64,000 nucleotides of DNA from Pseudomaricurvus alcaniphilus (GTDB taxonomy: Bacteria > Pseudomonadota > Gammaproteobacteria > Pseudomonadales > Cellvibrionaceae). Shown here piece by piece: positions 48,074-59,673 of this stretch. The position numbers and the translations under genes are program-made. The first letter of the stretch is position 1; each line of letters opens with the position of its first letter. Under the pieces are notes generated by a model. The model worked only from the letters and a program-made list of their open reading frames with translations, had not been told where the DNA came from and searched no databases. The DNA lies in the NCBI RefSeq assembly GCF_011440395.1, contig NZ_JAAOIX010000005.1, positions 242,087 to 306,086 on the forward strand, written 5' to 3'.

Positions 48074-49732
48074 TCACCCCTGGACGTGCTGCAGGGCCTG
48101 GTGCAGCAAGGCCCTGAAGCCATTGCTGCGCGATGGGCTGAGGTACTTCTCCAGCCCCAATTCGGCAAAGATCTGGTCAAAATCGAGCGCGCCAATTTCC
48201 GCGCTGGTCTTGTTGTCGATCAGTAGCAACAGCAAAACCGACAGCCCCTGGATTACCCGGGCGTCGCTATCAATGGCAAAACGATGGCGCTCACCGCTGC
48301 AATGGTGGGTGAGCCAGACCTCGCTTTCACAGCCCTGCACCAGGTTTTGCGGCAGGCGGATTTCCGGCTTCGCGCTCAGCAGGGCGGCCCAGCGGGTAAG
48401 CTGGCGATAGCGCTTCTGCCAGCTGCCTTGCTGACTCAACTCGTGCAGCCCTATGCCGCCGAGGTCGTCGCCAAATCCGGCCCCCGCAAGGCCGGCCGCG
48501 CGCGTGGCAGGCGTGGATAGCGGCAGCTGCCGCAAGGCGCCGAGCAGGCGATCGATATCGGCGCGGTCGTTGTACGCGGCCAGCGAAATCCTGACGCTGC
48601 CGGCCTGCCCGACTTTATCCATCAGTGGCTGGGCACAGTGATGGCCAACCCGCACGGCGATGTCCTGCTCGTCCAGCCAGTGGCCAATATCCACTGCCGC
48701 CAGCGAACTGCCCGGCGCCGGCACCAGCGCGGTAATTCCGACATTGTGCTCCGGCCGGGTCAAGAGCTTGAGCGGCATGACCTGGGTCAGGGCTTGCAAT
48801 TCGGCGTGCAAATAACGATTGAGGTGGGCCTCGTAAACGGCCATGGCCTGGCGATCCTGCGCTTGCAGCCAGGCCAGGCAGGCCCCCAGGCCGGCGATGG
48901 CGGCCAGGGCCGATGTGCCGGCCTCAAAGCGGTGCGGTGGCGCCGCGTAGTCGCTGTCGTACAAGCCCACCCGAGTAATCATTTCACCCCCACCCTGCCA
49001 GGGCGGCAGTGCCGCCAGCGCCGCGCTGCGGCCATAGAGCAAGCCAATGCCGGTGGGGCCGTAAAACTTGTGCGCCGAGCCCACCAGGAAATCGCAGCCC
49101 AGCGCCTGCACGTCCACCGGCTGGTGGGCCAGCAACTGGGATGCGTCCACCAGCAACAGGCACGCCGCCGGCAGCCGCGCCCGCAGCGACTGCACCTCGA
49201 CCCGAAAACCGAGGGCGTTGGAGGCCGCCGACAGCGCCACCACCCGGGTTCTCGGACTGAGTACCTGCTCCAGGCTTTGCAGCTGCGGCTGGCCGTTGAC
49301 GTCCGGTATGAACAGCAGCCGCAACTGGTGGCGGGCAGCGACCATTTGCCAGGGCACCAGGTTGGCGTGATGCTCCGCCGCGGACAGCACAATTTCATCC
49401 CCCGGCTGCAAGCCACTGGCAATGCTGTTGGCGAGCAAGTTGAGGGCCTCAGTGGCACCGCGGGTAAAGACGATTTCAGCGCTGCTGCGGGCATTGAGGA
49501 AGGTTGCCGCTCGCTCGCGCACAGCTTCTACCATGGCGGTGGCGGTGCGTGCCAGGCGGTGACTGGAGCGATGGGTATTGGCGTTGTAGCGGCTGTAGAA
49601 ATCGCTGATCGCGGCGATCACAGCGGCCGGCCGCTGGGTTGTAGCCGCATTGTCCAGGTACACCAGTTCGCGGTTCTCCGGGTGGGAGAAGAGCGGGAAT
49701 TGGCGCTTGAATTCGGAACTGTTAAAGCTCAT
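48074..49732 (-). CDS. csdA: Cysteine desulfurase CsdA fused to sulfur acceptor CsdE
   Basis: 552 aa. CsdA domain (1-405): LDNAATTQRP, AEHHANLVPW, PLP lysine K222 in GSAHKFYGPTG, and the persulfide-bearing Cys366 in RVGHHCAQPLM. CsdE/SufE domain (about 425-552): acceptor Cys468 in NLVQGCESEVWL. The two partners are normally separate adjacent genes; here donor and acceptor cysteines are on one chain with a Gly/Ala-rich linker (about 405-428). Opposed to tcdA, the third component of the Csd system. Confidence 0.94.
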   Translation of the reverse strand: MSFNSSEFKRQFPLFSHPENRELVYLDNAATTQRPAAVIAAISDFYSRYNANTHRSSHRLARTATAMVEAVRERAATFLNARSSAEIVFTRGATEALNLLANSIASGLQPGDEIVLSAAEHHANLVPWQMVAARHQLRLLFIPDVNGQPQLQSLEQVLSPRTRVVALSAASNALGFRVEVQSLRARLPAACLLLVDASQLLAHQPVDVQALGCDFLVGSAHKFYGPTGIGLLYGRSAALAALPPWQGGGEMITRVGLYDSDYAAPPHRFEAGTSALAAIAGLGACLAWLQAQDRQAMAVYEAHLNRYLHAELQALTQVMPLKLLTRPEHNVGITALVPAPGSSLAAVDIGHWLDEQDIAVRVGHHCAQPLMDKVGQAGSVRISLAAYNDRADIDRLLGALRQLPLSTPATRAAGLAGAGFGDDLGGIGLHELSQQGSWQKRYRQLTRWAALLSAKPEIRLPQNLVQGCESEVWLTHHCSGERHRFAIDSDARVIQGLSVLLLLLIDNKTSAEIGALDFDQIFAELGLEKYLSPSRSNGFRALLHQALQHVQG

Positions 49733-49855
49733 GTCGTCGTTACATCACCGCAGAAAATTCGACCGTACACTACCATCCCGGCAACAGTGCCGGGTGCGAC
49801 AAGGTGCGGCTGGTAGCGTGCCGGGAGTACCCTGCCAGCTATGCCGCCAACGGGG

Positions 49856-50632
49856 TCAAGCATGGAGACCGAACAGCTGCCGGGCGTTGGCGTCGGTCTG
49901 CTGCTGGACTCGGTCCCGCGACAGGCCCTGCAACACCGCCAGGTGATCGGCCACTTTCAGCAACTGCAGTGGACTGTTGGGCTCACCCTGCATGCCGCAC
50001 AGCGGCATATCCGGCGCGTCGGTCTCCAGCAGCAGGCTCTCCAGCGGCATGGCCGCCAGGGCCGCCCGGGTTTTGCGAGCACGGGGGTAACTGATGGTAC
50101 CACCCACGCCGATATAAAAGCCAAGCCGCCAGTACTGGCGGGCCAGCTCGAGGCTGCCGGCAAAACCGTGAATAACCCCGCCAGCGGGGGGCCGATACTG
50201 CGACAGCAGCCGCAGCACGTCGTTGTGGGCCTTGTGGGCGTGCACAATCAGCGGCTTGCCCAGATCACAGGCCATCTGCAAGTGCACGCAAAAGTAGTCC
50301 CGCTGGGTGTCCATCGGACATTCGATACCGCCGTCGAGACCACACTCACCAATGGCCACACAGGGCCGCTGTGCCAGCCAGACCTGCAGCCAGCGAGCAA
50401 ACGCCGGTACCGCCATGGAAGCCGTGGCAATCCACCAGGGGTGCAAGCCCGCCGCCATCCACAACCGCAGCGGTGTCTCAGCGGCCACTAACTGTGCCAG
50501 CTTTTGCCACTGCACTGGCGCGACTCCGGGGATAATAATATCGGTGATCCCCGCCACCGCACACTGCTGCAACACCAACCTGCGGTTCAGGTCAAAAACC
50601 TCAAAGTCCAAATGGCAGTGACTGTCGATCAT
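49856..50632 (-). CDS. TatD-family metal-dependent hydrolase (YjjV-like)
   Basis: 258 aa from ATG 50632 (MIDSHCHLDFEVFD); the frame is open 25 codons upstream without homology. TIM-barrel metal ligands: DSHCHLD, AIGECGLDGG, VHAHKAHNDV, VIHGFAGS and LLETDAPDM. Members are DNases or 3'-5' exonucleases of uncertain role. 41 nt after rimO on the same strand. Confidence 0.93.
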   Translation of the reverse strand: MIDSHCHLDFEVFDLNRRLVLQQCAVAGITDIIIPGVAPVQWQKLAQLVAAETPLRLWMAAGLHPWWIATASMAVPAFARWLQVWLAQRPCVAIGECGLDGGIECPMDTQRDYFCVHLQMACDLGKPLIVHAHKAHNDVLRLLSQYRPPAGGVIHGFAGSLELARQYWRLGFYIGVGGTISYPRARKTRAALAAMPLESLLLETDAPDMPLCGMQGEPNSPLQLLKVADHLAVLQGLSRDRVQQQTDANARQLFGLHA

Positions 50633-50673
50633 CCCGTGGGCCCTTTGGCTGGCAAGTAACAGCGAGGCGACAA

Positions 50674-52089
50674 TCAGGGCGAGCTGCTGGCCACCAGGCT
50701 GCCCCACAAATCGTATTCATCGGCGTGCTCAATAAGCACCTGGACCCGGTCCCCTACCTGCACCCCGAATTCTTCATTCAAATACACCACGCCATCGATC
50801 TCCGGGGCGTCGGCGTGGGTGCGGCCGATCGCGCCCTCCTCGTCCACTTCGTCGATCAATACCTCCAGGGTGCGACCGATTTTTTGCTGCAGGCGAGCGG
50901 CGCTGATGCGCTGCTGGGTCTCCATAAAACGCTCCCAGCGCTGCTGCTGCACATCCTCCGGCACATGGTCGGGCAGGTCGTTGGCGCGAGCGCCTTCCAC
51001 CGGCGAGTATTTGAAGCAGCCGACCCGGTCCAGTTGTGCCTGCTCAAGAAAATCGAGCAGAATCTGGAAATCCGCCTCGGTTTCCCCCGGAAAGCCCACC
51101 ACAAAAGTCGAGCGGATGGTGAGATCCGGGCATATTTCGCGCCAGCGCTGGATCCTCTCCAGCACCTTTTCACTGTGCGCTGGACGCTTCATCAGCTTGA
51201 GAATACGCGGGCTGGCGTGCTGGAAAGGAATATCCAGGTAGGGCAGTATTTTGCCTGCCGCCATCAGCGGAATAACCTTATCCACGTGGGGGTACGGGTA
51301 GACATAGTGCAGGCGCACCCACACCCCCAATTCACCCAGCGCCACCGCCAGGTCCTGCATGCGGGTCTCCAGCGCCTGACCGTCGACGAAATCCAGTTTG
51401 TATTTGCGATCCACCCCGTAGGCGCTGGTGTCCTGGGAGATCACCAGCAATTCCTGCACGCCACTGGCCGCCAGCTGCTTCGCCTCGGTCACAACTTCGG
51501 CCAGCGGCCGGCTGACCAGGTCACCGCGCATCGCCGGGATGATGCAGAAAGTACAGCGGTGGTTACAACCCTCCGATATTTTCAGGTAGGCGTAGTGCTT
51601 CGGGGTCAACTTGACCCCCTGGGGGGGCACCAGGTCGAGCAGCGGGTTGTACTCCGCCGCCGAGGGCGGAATAAATTCGTGCACCGCATTCATCACCTGG
51701 TCGTAATCCGCCGGCCCACTGACACTCAACACCCCCGGATTGGCCGCCTTGATGGCCTCGGCATCGCTGCCCTTGCCCATACAGCCGGTAACAATCACCT
51801 TGCCGTTCTCACGCATGGCTTCACCGATAGCGTCCATGGACTCCTGCTTGGCGCTGTCGATAAAGCCACAGGTGTTGACGACCACCACATCGGCGTTGTC
51901 GTAACTGGATACCACCTCGTAGCCATCCAGCTTCAGCTTGGTGAGAATACGCTCGGAATCCACCAAAGCCTTGGGACAGCCAAGGCTGACAAAGCCGACT
52001 TTGCGGGCCTGGTCGGAACTGCCTGCGGGGCCGCTGACGGGGCCGGCAGAGGACGGGGTTGACGGGGTTTTTACGGGGGGTTGCGGCAT
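50674..52089 (-). CDS. rimO: Ribosomal protein S12 methylthiotransferase RimO
   Basis: Radical SAM enzyme that methylthiolates Asp89 of S12. 471 aa. UPF0004 domain with [32 protein letters not shown] and TGCMGKG (three Cys of the auxiliary cluster). Radical-[12 protein letters not shown]-terminal TRAM domain (about 395-465). A Pro/Ser-rich N-terminal extension of about 28 residues precedes the core. Confidence 0.97.
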   Translation of the reverse strand: MPQPPVKTPSTPSSAGPVSGPAGSSDQARKVGFVSLGCPKALVDSERILTKLKLDGYEVVSSYDNADVVVVNTCGFIDSAKQESMDAIGEAMRENGKVIVTGCMGKGSDAEAIKAANPGVLSVSGPADYDQVMNAVHEFIPPSAAEYNPLLDLVPPQGVKLTPKHYAYLKISEGCNHRCTFCIIPAMRGDLVSRPLAEVVTEAKQLAASGVQELLVISQDTSAYGVDRKYKLDFVDGQALETRMQDLAVALGELGVWVRLHYVYPYPHVDKVIPLMAAGKILPYLDIPFQHASPRILKLMKRPAHSEKVLERIQRWREICPDLTIRSTFVVGFPGETEADFQILLDFLEQAQLDRVGCFKYSPVEGARANDLPDHVPEDVQQQRWERFMETQQRISAARLQQKIGRTLEVLIDEVDEEGAIGRTHADAPEIDGVVYLNEEFGVQVGDRVQVLIEHADEYDLWGSLVASSSP

Positions 52090-52732
52090 GTGTGATCAGG
52101 GCCTGTGGGATGTTAGCCAAAAGGCGCCTATTGTACTGAAATCCGGCCCGCAGAGCGAATCATCAACGCTGGCAACACGCCTTGCAGCCCCCGGGCCAGA
52201 CCAAAGCACCAACTTGGTGCACCAATAATATTTGCACTGCCAAAGTGCAGGCAGCCACACCCACCAACACCCCTGGCGGCCCTGCTGGCGCCGCTTTCTG
52301 CCACCACAGCACTACCCCTGAGTGACGCCCGGCCCCACCCTTCCAAGCCGACTGACAGCCGGGCTCCTGCAGCAGTGAAACTGGCGCAGACGCCGGCACT
52401 GCTGCCACAGAAACTTCCGCAATTTTTTATTCGCGGAACCTCGTTGCGCTGCCGGCCACAACTTCCCCACGGCCAATTCATGCAGCGACGGCGAGCTTGG
52501 TATCTGAATTGCAAGATGCTTGACAGGGCTGAAAAAGAGACACGAAAATGGCGCTATTGGCGCACTATTTTTGATCACATGCAGAGCTATTTTTGGCCAC
52601 AGGAATAGCTTTAGACTAAGCTCAGGTGTATACATATAATCAATTTAGAGACATTGAACGTAGAGACACATTATCGGCGAATATTTTAGTTAACAAAGGG
52701 TCTAACCCCACACAGGTTACAGGAGATTAGCC
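52090..52732. other. Non-coding interval, rimO / prkA divergent promoters
   Basis: About 640 bp without a supportable gene; frames present are low-complexity shadows. A TATAAT (52635-52640) precedes a roughly 90-nt leader to prkA, with an AGGAGATT ribosome site. Small hairpins (CACCAA/TTGGTG, GCACT/AGTGC) occur near 52200-52250. Confidence 0.5.
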
Positions 52733-54655
52733 ATGAGTATCTTTAGCCATTACCGGGATCGCTACGAAGCCACCCAAGAGGAAGAACTCACGATCCAGGA
52801 GTATCTTGACCTCTGTAAGACCGACTCCAGCGTCTATGCCAGCGCTGCGGAAAGGCTCTTGATGGCAATCGGTGAACCGGAGATTGTCGACACCTCACGA
52901 GACTCCCGACTGAGTCGGATTTTCTCCAATAAAATCATCAAACGCTACCCGGTGTTCAGTGAATTCTACGGCATGGAAGAATGCATCGAGCAGATCGTCT
53001 CATTCTTCAAGCACGCCGCCCAGGGCCTGGAAGAAAAGAAACAGATTCTCTATTTGCTCGGCCCGGTCGGCGGCGGTAAATCCTCGCTGGCGGAAAAGCT
53101 GAAAGAGCTGATGGAAAAAGAGCCCATATACTGCATCAAGGGCTCCCCCGTTTTTGAATCGCCGCTGGCCCTGTTCGACGAGGGTGAAGACGGACAAATT
53201 CTGGAAGAGGACTACGGCATTCCGCGCCGCTATATGAAGTCCAACATGTCACCCTGGGCCGTTAAACGACTGCACGAATACAAGGGTGACATCAGCCAGT
53301 TCAAAGTGGTGAAACTCTACCCCTCCATCCTCGACCAGATTGCCATTTCCAAAACCGAACCCGGCGACGAGAACAACCAGGACATCTCCTCACTGGTCGG
53401 TAAAGTCGATATTCGCAAGCTGGAGGAATTCCCGCAGAACGACCCCGATGCCTACAGTTACTCCGGCGGCCTCTGCCGCTCCAACCAGGGCATCATGGAA
53501 TTCGTGGAAATGTTCAAGGCGCCAATCAAGGTCTTACACCCACTGCTGACCGCAACCCAGGAGGGGAACTACAACAGCACCGAGGGCCTCGGCGCGATTC
53601 CGTTTGAAGGGATTATCCTGGCCCACTCCAACGAATCCGAATGGCAGACGTTCAAAAACAACAAGAACAACGAGGCCTTTATCGACCGGGTTTACATCGT
53701 CAAAGTCCCCTACTGCCTGCGCGTCTCGGAGGAGATCCGCATTTACGACAAGCTGCTGGAGAACAGCTCCCTGAACGCCGCCCCTTGTGCACCGGACACA
53801 CTGAAGATGCTGGCCCAGTTTTCCATACTCTCCCGTTTAAAAGAGCCGGAAAACTCCAACCTCTATTCCAAGATGCGCATCTACGACGGCGACAACCTCA
53901 AGGATACCGACCCCAAGGCCAAGTCAATGCAGGAGTATCGCGATGCCGCCGGCGTCGACGAGGGTATGAACGGCTTGTCCACTCGCTTTGCGTTCAAGAT
54001 TCTCTCCAAGGTCTTTAACTTCGACCCCACCGAGATCGCTGCCAACCCGGTGCACCTGCTGTACGTACTGGAACAGCAGATCAGCCAGGAGCAGTTCCAG
54101 CCCGAACTGCAAGAGCGTTACCTCGGCTTTATCAAGGAGTACCTGGCGCCGCGCTACGTCGAGTTTATCGGCAAGGAGATCCAGACCGCTTACCTGGAGT
54201 CCTACGCTGAGTACGGCCAGAACATCTTCGATCGCTACGTCACCTACGCCGACTTCTGGATCCAGGACCAGGAGTTCCGGGATCCGGAAACCGGCGAAAT
54301 CCTCAATCGCAGTGCCCTCAACGAGGAGCTGGAGAAGATCGAGAAGCCGGCCGGCATCAGCAACCCGAAAGATTTCCGCAACGAAATCGTCAACTTCGTG
54401 TTGCGCGCCCGGGCCAACAACAACGGCAACAACCCGGTCTGGAACAGCTACGAGAAGCTGCGCACCGTGATCGAGAAGAAAATGTTCTCCAACACCGAGG
54501 ACTTACTGCCGGTTATCTCCTTCAGCGCCAAGGCTTCTGCCGACGATCGCAAGAAGCACCAGGACTTCGTGGCCCGCATGGCTGAGCGAGGTTACACTGA
54601 GAAGCAGGTACGCCTGCTGTCCGAGTGGTACCTGAGGGTCAGGAAATCGCAGTAA
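52733..54655 (+). CDS. prkA: PrkA/YeaG serine protein kinase
   Basis: 640 aa. N-terminal AAA-like domain with Walker [17 protein letters not shown] (about 107-122) and a C-terminal PrkA kinase domain (about 400-640). [24 protein letters not shown] and [25 protein letters not shown] are family hallmarks. In enterics yeaG-yeaH are RpoS/nitrogen-stress genes. First gene of prkA-yeaH-spoVR. Confidence 0.97.
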   Translation: MSIFSHYRDRYEATQEEELTIQEYLDLCKTDSSVYASAAERLLMAIGEPEIVDTSRDSRLSRIFSNKIIKRYPVFSEFYGMEECIEQIVSFFKHAAQGLEEKKQILYLLGPVGGGKSSLAEKLKELMEKEPIYCIKGSPVFESPLALFDEGEDGQILEEDYGIPRRYMKSNMSPWAVKRLHEYKGDISQFKVVKLYPSILDQIAISKTEPGDENNQDISSLVGKVDIRKLEEFPQNDPDAYSYSGGLCRSNQGIMEFVEMFKAPIKVLHPLLTATQEGNYNSTEGLGAIPFEGIILAHSNESEWQTFKNNKNNEAFIDRVYIVKVPYCLRVSEEIRIYDKLLENSSLNAAPCAPDTLKMLAQFSILSRLKEPENSNLYSKMRIYDGDNLKDTDPKAKSMQEYRDAAGVDEGMNGLSTRFAFKILSKVFNFDPTEIAANPVHLLYVLEQQISQEQFQPELQERYLGFIKEYLAPRYVEFIGKEIQTAYLESYAEYGQNIFDRYVTYADFWIQDQEFRDPETGEILNRSALNEELEKIEKPAGISNPKDFRNEIVNFVLRARANNNGNNPVWNSYEKLRTVIEKKMFSNTEDLLPVISFSAKASADDRKKHQDFVARMAERGYTEKQVRLLSEWYLRVRKSQ

Positions 54656-54779
54656 TGGCTTAGCCTGCAGCAGCTGCGCAGCAGTCGGCGCAGCGCTATT
54701 GGCACTCGCTGCCCCGCCCGCCATCCACATGGCGCCGCGGGGCCTTGCGGTGCAGCGGTTGGCCAAACAGGGGAAGTAC

Positions 54780-56057
54780 ATGAGTTATATTGTAGACAGG
54801 CGTCTCAACAGCAAGAAAAAAAGCACGGTGAATCGCCAGCGCTTTTTGCGACGCTATCGCAAGCATATTCAGAAAGCCGTCTCGGATGCCGTATCACAAA
54901 GATCCATAACCGATATGGAGAAAGGCGAGCAGATCAGCATCCCCAAGGGGGATATTACCGAGCCGGTTTTCCAGCACGGCAAAGGCGGCCGCAACACCAA
55001 CGTGCTGCCCGGCAACAAGGAGTTTCTCAGCGGCGACAAAATACCCCGTCCCGAAGGCGGCGGCGGTGGCGGTGGCTCCGGCTCAGGGGCCAGCGACCAG
55101 GGTGAGGGCATGGACGAATTTGTCTTCCAGATCACCCAGGAAGAATTCCTCGATTTTATGTTTGAAGACCTCGCCCTGCCCAACCTGGTCAAGCGCCAGC
55201 TGTCCGGCAGCGAAGAGTTCAAGATGCGCCGCGCCGGCATCAGCAATGAAGGCAATCCCGGGCGTATCAATATCGTTCGTTCGCTGCGCTCCGCCAATGC
55301 CCGCCGCATTGCCCTCACTGGCTCCAAGCGAAAAAAGCTGCAGGAACTGGAACAGCAATTGGAACTGGAGGAGGCCAAGGATCCGGCCCTGAAAGATCAC
55401 CTGAAAATTGAAGCCCTGCTGGAGTCCATCGCCACCTTGCGCAGCCGCATCAGCCGGGTGCCCTGGCTGGATGACTTCGATCTCAAATACAACCTTCACG
55501 TCAAGGACCCGGTGCCGCGCTCGAAAGCGGTGATGTTCTGCCTGATGGATGTATCCGGCTCCATGAGCCAGGCCACCAAGGACATGGCCAAACGCTTTTT
55601 TATACTGCTTTACCTGTTCCTGCAGCGCAATTATGAGCGTACCGAGGTGGTCTTTATTCGCCACCACACCAGCGCCAAGGAAGTGGACGAGCAAGAGTTT
55701 TTCTACTCCCGGGAGACTGGCGGCACCATCGTTTCCAGCGCACTGAAGCTGATGAAAGAAATACTCGACAAGCGCTATCCGCTGAACGAGTGGAATGTCT
55801 ATGCCGCCCAGGCTTCCGATGGCGACAACTGGAACGACGACTCATCCGTCTGCTCGAAACTGCTGATGGAAGACCTGCTGCCAAAACTGCAATACTATTC
55901 CTATATAGAGATCACTCCCCGCGATCATCAGGCGCTGTGGGAGGAGTATGAGCAGGTGGCGGAGGCGTTCGGCGATGTGTTTGCCATGCAGCAGATTGTC
56001 GACGTCAGCGACATCTACCCGGTATTCAGAAAACTATTTCACAAGAAGACCGCATGA
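54780..56057 (+). CDS. yeaH: YeaH/UPF0229 family protein (VWA-like)
   Basis: 425 aa from ATG 54780 (GGGGAAG upstream; 27 extra open codons ignored). [27 protein letters not shown]-terminus, a Gly-rich linker (about 94-107) and a C-terminal von Willebrand A domain with a MIDAS-like DVSGSMS (about 273-279). The partner of PrkA in a conserved but poorly understood stress module. Its stop overlaps the spoVR start by 4 nt. Confidence 0.95.
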   Translation: MSYIVDRRLNSKKKSTVNRQRFLRRYRKHIQKAVSDAVSQRSITDMEKGEQISIPKGDITEPVFQHGKGGRNTNVLPGNKEFLSGDKIPRPEGGGGGGGSGSGASDQGEGMDEFVFQITQEEFLDFMFEDLALPNLVKRQLSGSEEFKMRRAGISNEGNPGRINIVRSLRSANARRIALTGSKRKKLQELEQQLELEEAKDPALKDHLKIEALLESIATLRSRISRVPWLDDFDLKYNLHVKDPVPRSKAVMFCLMDVSGSMSQATKDMAKRFFILLYLFLQRNYERTEVVFIRHHTSAKEVDEQEFFYSRETGGTIVSSALKLMKEILDKRYPLNEWNVYAAQASDGDNWNDDSSVCSKLLMEDLLPKLQYYSYIEITPRDHQALWEEYEQVAEAFGDVFAMQQIVDVSDIYPVFRKLFHKKTA

Positions 56058-57604
56058 GTAATTTAGAAAAGAACCCGATTTCCGAGACCTCCGAATGGTC
56101 TTTTGAGCTGATCGAGGAATACGATCGCGAAATTGCCAAGATCGCCGCGGAGTACAAGCTCGACACTTACCCCAACCAGATTGAAGTCATCAGCTCTGAG
56201 CAGATGATGGACGCCTACGCCTCGGTGGGCATGCCGCTGGGCTACAGCCACTGGTCCTACGGCAAGCAATTTCTCAATATCGAGCAGTCCTACAGTCGCG
56301 GCCAAATGGGCCTCGCCTACGAGATCGTCATCAACTCCAACCCCTGCATCGCCTACCTCATGGAAGAGAACACCATGACCATGCAGGCGCTGGTGATTGC
56401 CCACGCCTGTTACGGCCACAACTCGTTCTTCAAAGGCAATTACCTGTTCCGTACCTGGACCGACGCGGACTCCATTATCGATTACCTGCTGTTTGCCAAA
56501 AACTACATTGCCAAGTGCGAGTCGCGCCACGGCATCGATGCGGTCGAGTCCCTGCTGGACTCCTGCCACGCCCTGATGAACTACGGCGTCGACCGCTACA
56601 AGCGCCCCTACCCCATTTCAGCCGAAGAGGAACAACAGCGGCAACAGGAGCGCGAAGAATACCTGCAGAAGCAGGTCAATGACCTGTGGCGCACCATTCC
56701 CACCCAGGGTGACGGCAAGTCCGCCAAGGATGATTTTCGCTTTCCGACGGAACCGCAGGAAAACCTGCTCTACTTCATCGAGAAGAACGCCCCCCTGCTG
56801 GAACCCTGGCAGCGGGAAGTGGTGCGCATCGTGCGCAAGATCGCCCAGTATTTTTACCCGCAGCGCCAGACCCAGGTAATGAACGAAGGCTGGGCCACCT
56901 TCTGGCACTACACCCTGCTGAATACCATGTATGACCGCGGCATGGTGACTGAGGGCTTTATCTTCGAGTTCTTGCAATCACACACCAGCGTCATTTACCA
57001 GCCGCCCTACGACAGCCCCCACTACAGTGGCATCAACCCCTATACGTTGGGCTTCAGCATGATGTGTGACATTCGTCGCATTTGCGAAAACCCCACCGAC
57101 GAGGATCGCCAGTGGTTCCCGGAAATCGCCGGCAGTGACTGGCTTGAAACCCTGCACTTTGCCATGCAGAACTTCAAGGACGAAAGCTTTATCCTGCAGT
57201 ATTTGTCCCCCAAGGTGATGCGCGACCTGAAACTGTTCTGTATCGTTGACGACGATAAGGAAAAGCATATTGAGGTCAACGCCATCCACGATGAGATGGG
57301 CTACCAGCGGGTGCGAGAGGCGCTGGCCGGGCAATACAACCTCGGCAACCGGGAACCCAACATCCAGGTGCAGCGGGTTGATATTCGCGGCGACCGCTCC
57401 CTCACCCTGCACCACGCCCAGCACAATCGCAAACCGCTGGGAGACACCACCAATGAAATGTTAAAGCACCTGCACCGCTTGTGGGGCTTCGACATCCACC
57501 TGCACTCCATTCAAAACGACATGATTACCGCCAGCTATCACTGCCCGCAGCGGGTGGAAAGCAGCTCTGAGCTCAACCTGGCCATGCCGGGCCTGAATAT
57601 GTAA
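56054..57604 (+). CDS. spoVR: SpoVR family protein (YcgB)
   Basis: 516 aa. [72 protein letters not shown] and [15 protein letters not shown] are nearly invariant in the family. Many His/Glu suggest a metal site. Named for a Bacillus spore-cortex gene; in non-sporulating Proteobacteria it accompanies prkA-yeaH, as here. Biochemical function unknown. Confidence 0.96.
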   Translation: MSNLEKNPISETSEWSFELIEEYDREIAKIAAEYKLDTYPNQIEVISSEQMMDAYASVGMPLGYSHWSYGKQFLNIEQSYSRGQMGLAYEIVINSNPCIAYLMEENTMTMQALVIAHACYGHNSFFKGNYLFRTWTDADSIIDYLLFAKNYIAKCESRHGIDAVESLLDSCHALMNYGVDRYKRPYPISAEEEQQRQQEREEYLQKQVNDLWRTIPTQGDGKSAKDDFRFPTEPQENLLYFIEKNAPLLEPWQREVVRIVRKIAQYFYPQRQTQVMNEGWATFWHYTLLNTMYDRGMVTEGFIFEFLQSHTSVIYQPPYDSPHYSGINPYTLGFSMMCDIRRICENPTDEDRQWFPEIAGSDWLETLHFAMQNFKDESFILQYLSPKVMRDLKLFCIVDDDKEKHIEVNAIHDEMGYQRVREALAGQYNLGNREPNIQVQRVDIRGDRSLTLHHAQHNRKPLGDTTNEMLKHLHRLWGFDIHLHSIQNDMITASYHCPQRVESSSELNLAMPGLNM

Positions 57605-57642
57605 CTGTCGCGCCGCGCCAGTGGCAGGTTATACTTGGCGCC

Positions 57643-58884
57643 ATGAAGAAGATTTACCTGGTCGGCGGCGCCGTGCGCGACAAGTTACTCGGTTACCCCT
57701 GCGACGAACACGACTGGGTGGTGACCGGAGCGACCCCGGAAGACATGCTGGCCGAAGGCTATCGCCCGGTGGGCAAGGACTTCCCGGTATTCCTGCACCC
57801 AACCACCAATGAAGAATACGCCCTGGCCCGCACCGAGCGCAAAACCGCACCAGGCTATGGCGGTTTTGTTTTCCACACCTCCCCGGACATCACCCTGGAA
57901 CAGGATCTGCAGCGCCGCGACCTGACCATCAATGCTATCGCCGAGACCGAGCAGGGCGAGCTGTGCGACCCCTACGGCGGCGTCAGCGACATCGACAAGC
58001 GACTGTTACGCCACGTCAGCGACGCCTTTACTGAAGACCCCGTGCGCATACTGCGGGTCGCTCGCTTCGCCGCCCGTTACCACCATTTGGGTTTTCGCGT
58101 CGCCGATGACACCCGGCAGCTGATGCGCCGTATGGTGTCCAGCGGTGAAACCAAACACCTGGTGGCCGAGCGGGTGTGGCGGGAGATGGAGCGAGCCCTG
58201 ACCGAGCGAGCACCACAGGTCTTTATCGAGGTATTGCGCGACTGTGGCGCGCTGGCCGATATCCTGCCCGAGGTAGACGCCCTGTTCGGGGTGCCGCAAC
58301 CGGCCAGCCACCACCCGGAGATAGACTGCGGCCGGCACTGCCTGTTGGCCCTGGAGCAAGCCCGTCTGCTCAGCGCTGACAGCGAAGTCCTGTTTGCAAC
58401 CCTGGTACACGACCTGGGCAAAGCCACCACGCCCACAGAGATGCTGCCCAGGCATATCGCCCACGAGGCCCGCAGCAAACACCTGGTCGAACAGCTGTGC
58501 GCGCGACTGGCCGTGCCCAAACGTCACCGCGACCTGGCGCTGGCAGTGGCCAGGGATCACACCAATTGCCACCGGGCGCTGCAACTGAAGCCCGCCACCC
58601 TGCTGGCGCTGCTGCAGCGTCTGGACTGTTTTCGCCGACCGGAGAAACTGGAAAAATTTTTGCTGAGCTGCGAGGCGGACGCGCGCGGCCGCAAAGACCT
58701 GGAGCAACAGCCTTACCCGCAAGCGAACTACTTGCGCCGGGCTTACCAGTGCTGCCTGCAAATTCAGGCCGGGGATATTATTGCCCGGGGCATTACCGGT
58801 AAAGCGGTGGGCGAGAGGCTGCAGGCTGAACGTATCCAGGCGCTGCATAAATTAAAGGCTGAACTCGCCCCCGCCCGCACTTAG
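57643..58884 (+). CDS. cca: CCA tRNA nucleotidyltransferase with HD domain
   Basis: Adds or repairs the 3' CCA of tRNAs. 413 aa, class II: YLVGGAVRDKLLG and HDWVVTGA (metal acids read E-x-D rather than the D-x-D of E. coli). RRDLTINAIAE and EDPVRILRVARFAARY are nucleotide/tRNA motifs. The HD domain (HPEIDCGRHCLLALEQA, FATLVHDLGK) gives phosphohydrolase activity in E. coli. 38 nt after spoVR. Confidence 0.97.
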   Translation: MKKIYLVGGAVRDKLLGYPCDEHDWVVTGATPEDMLAEGYRPVGKDFPVFLHPTTNEEYALARTERKTAPGYGGFVFHTSPDITLEQDLQRRDLTINAIAETEQGELCDPYGGVSDIDKRLLRHVSDAFTEDPVRILRVARFAARYHHLGFRVADDTRQLMRRMVSSGETKHLVAERVWREMERALTERAPQVFIEVLRDCGALADILPEVDALFGVPQPASHHPEIDCGRHCLLALEQARLLSADSEVLFATLVHDLGKATTPTEMLPRHIAHEARSKHLVEQLCARLAVPKRHRDLALAVARDHTNCHRALQLKPATLLALLQRLDCFRRPEKLEKFLLSCEADARGRKDLEQQPYPQANYLRRAYQCCLQIQAGDIIARGITGKAVGERLQAERIQALHKLKAELAPART

Positions 58885-58994
58885 GCAACAGAAAACAGCT
58901 GCAACACATTCACTATTGCACGCAGTCCCCGGCACATCAGTGAGCATGTCGCTGGCGGCGGGCACTGCCCGCTGCCGACAATAAAACTGCGCGC

Positions 58995-59411
58995 TTATTC
59001 AGCCAGTTCTGGATGGTTCACCAGGTGACACATGCGCCGCAGAATATTGCGCCGGGAAACCACGCCGATCACCTTGTTGTCGTCGTCCACAACCGGATAG
59101 ATCTTGCGCTTGTGATTCTTCATATCATTGGCGAGATCGAGCGCGCTGGCGCCGGGCCTGACGGAATCGACCTTTGTCACCATCACATCGTTTACCATGG
59201 CGACGCGCTCGGAATAATAGATCACCTGACTGACCACACCGATGCAATCCTGCTCGGAGATCCAACCTACCAGGTGCCCTCCCTCATCCACCACTGGCCC
59301 GCCTAGCAATTCGTTTTTAACCAGCTTGGTGGCTGCCTCAAGAACCGGCAGCTGCGGTGAAAAAGATACAAACTGATGGCTCATACAGTCTGATACTTTG
59401 ATGGTCTCCAT
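58995..59411 (-). CDS. CBS-domain pair protein
   Basis: 138 aa made only of two CBS domains (about 8-60 and 75-130): DCMSHQFVSFSPQLPVLEA, GGPVVDEGGHLVGWISEQD, DVMVTKVDSVRPGASA, IYPVVDDDNKVIGVVSRRNIL. Such stand-alone pairs bind adenine nucleotides and act as energy sensors; the target is unknown. TTTCCTCCAG downstream on the plus strand is its AGGAAAG ribosome site. Confidence 0.92.
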   Translation of the reverse strand: METIKVSDCMSHQFVSFSPQLPVLEAATKLVKNELLGGPVVDEGGHLVGWISEQDCIGVVSQVIYYSERVAMVNDVMVTKVDSVRPGASALDLANDMKNHKRKIYPVVDDDNKVIGVVSRRNILRRMCHLVNHPELAE

Positions 59412-59673
59412 AGTCTTTCCTCCAGTAACCCCACAAGGTCGCGATCAACTGCCGGCACACAGGCTTCTGGTTTCACCCTTTCGCGCCTTGCCCCTTACCC
59501 TGGGACTAATGACCGCTCAATCGCAGTGTACCCCTAAATTGTAAGGGCGACTATTGCTTACCCCGCCAAAAGCGGCGCCAATATCGACGCTGGAGAACAC
59601 ATTCTCCGTACACTTGCGGCCCGCGGCCGAAGCGGCCAGAATCTGGGCTGACATTTACTGCAAGGAGTACTAC

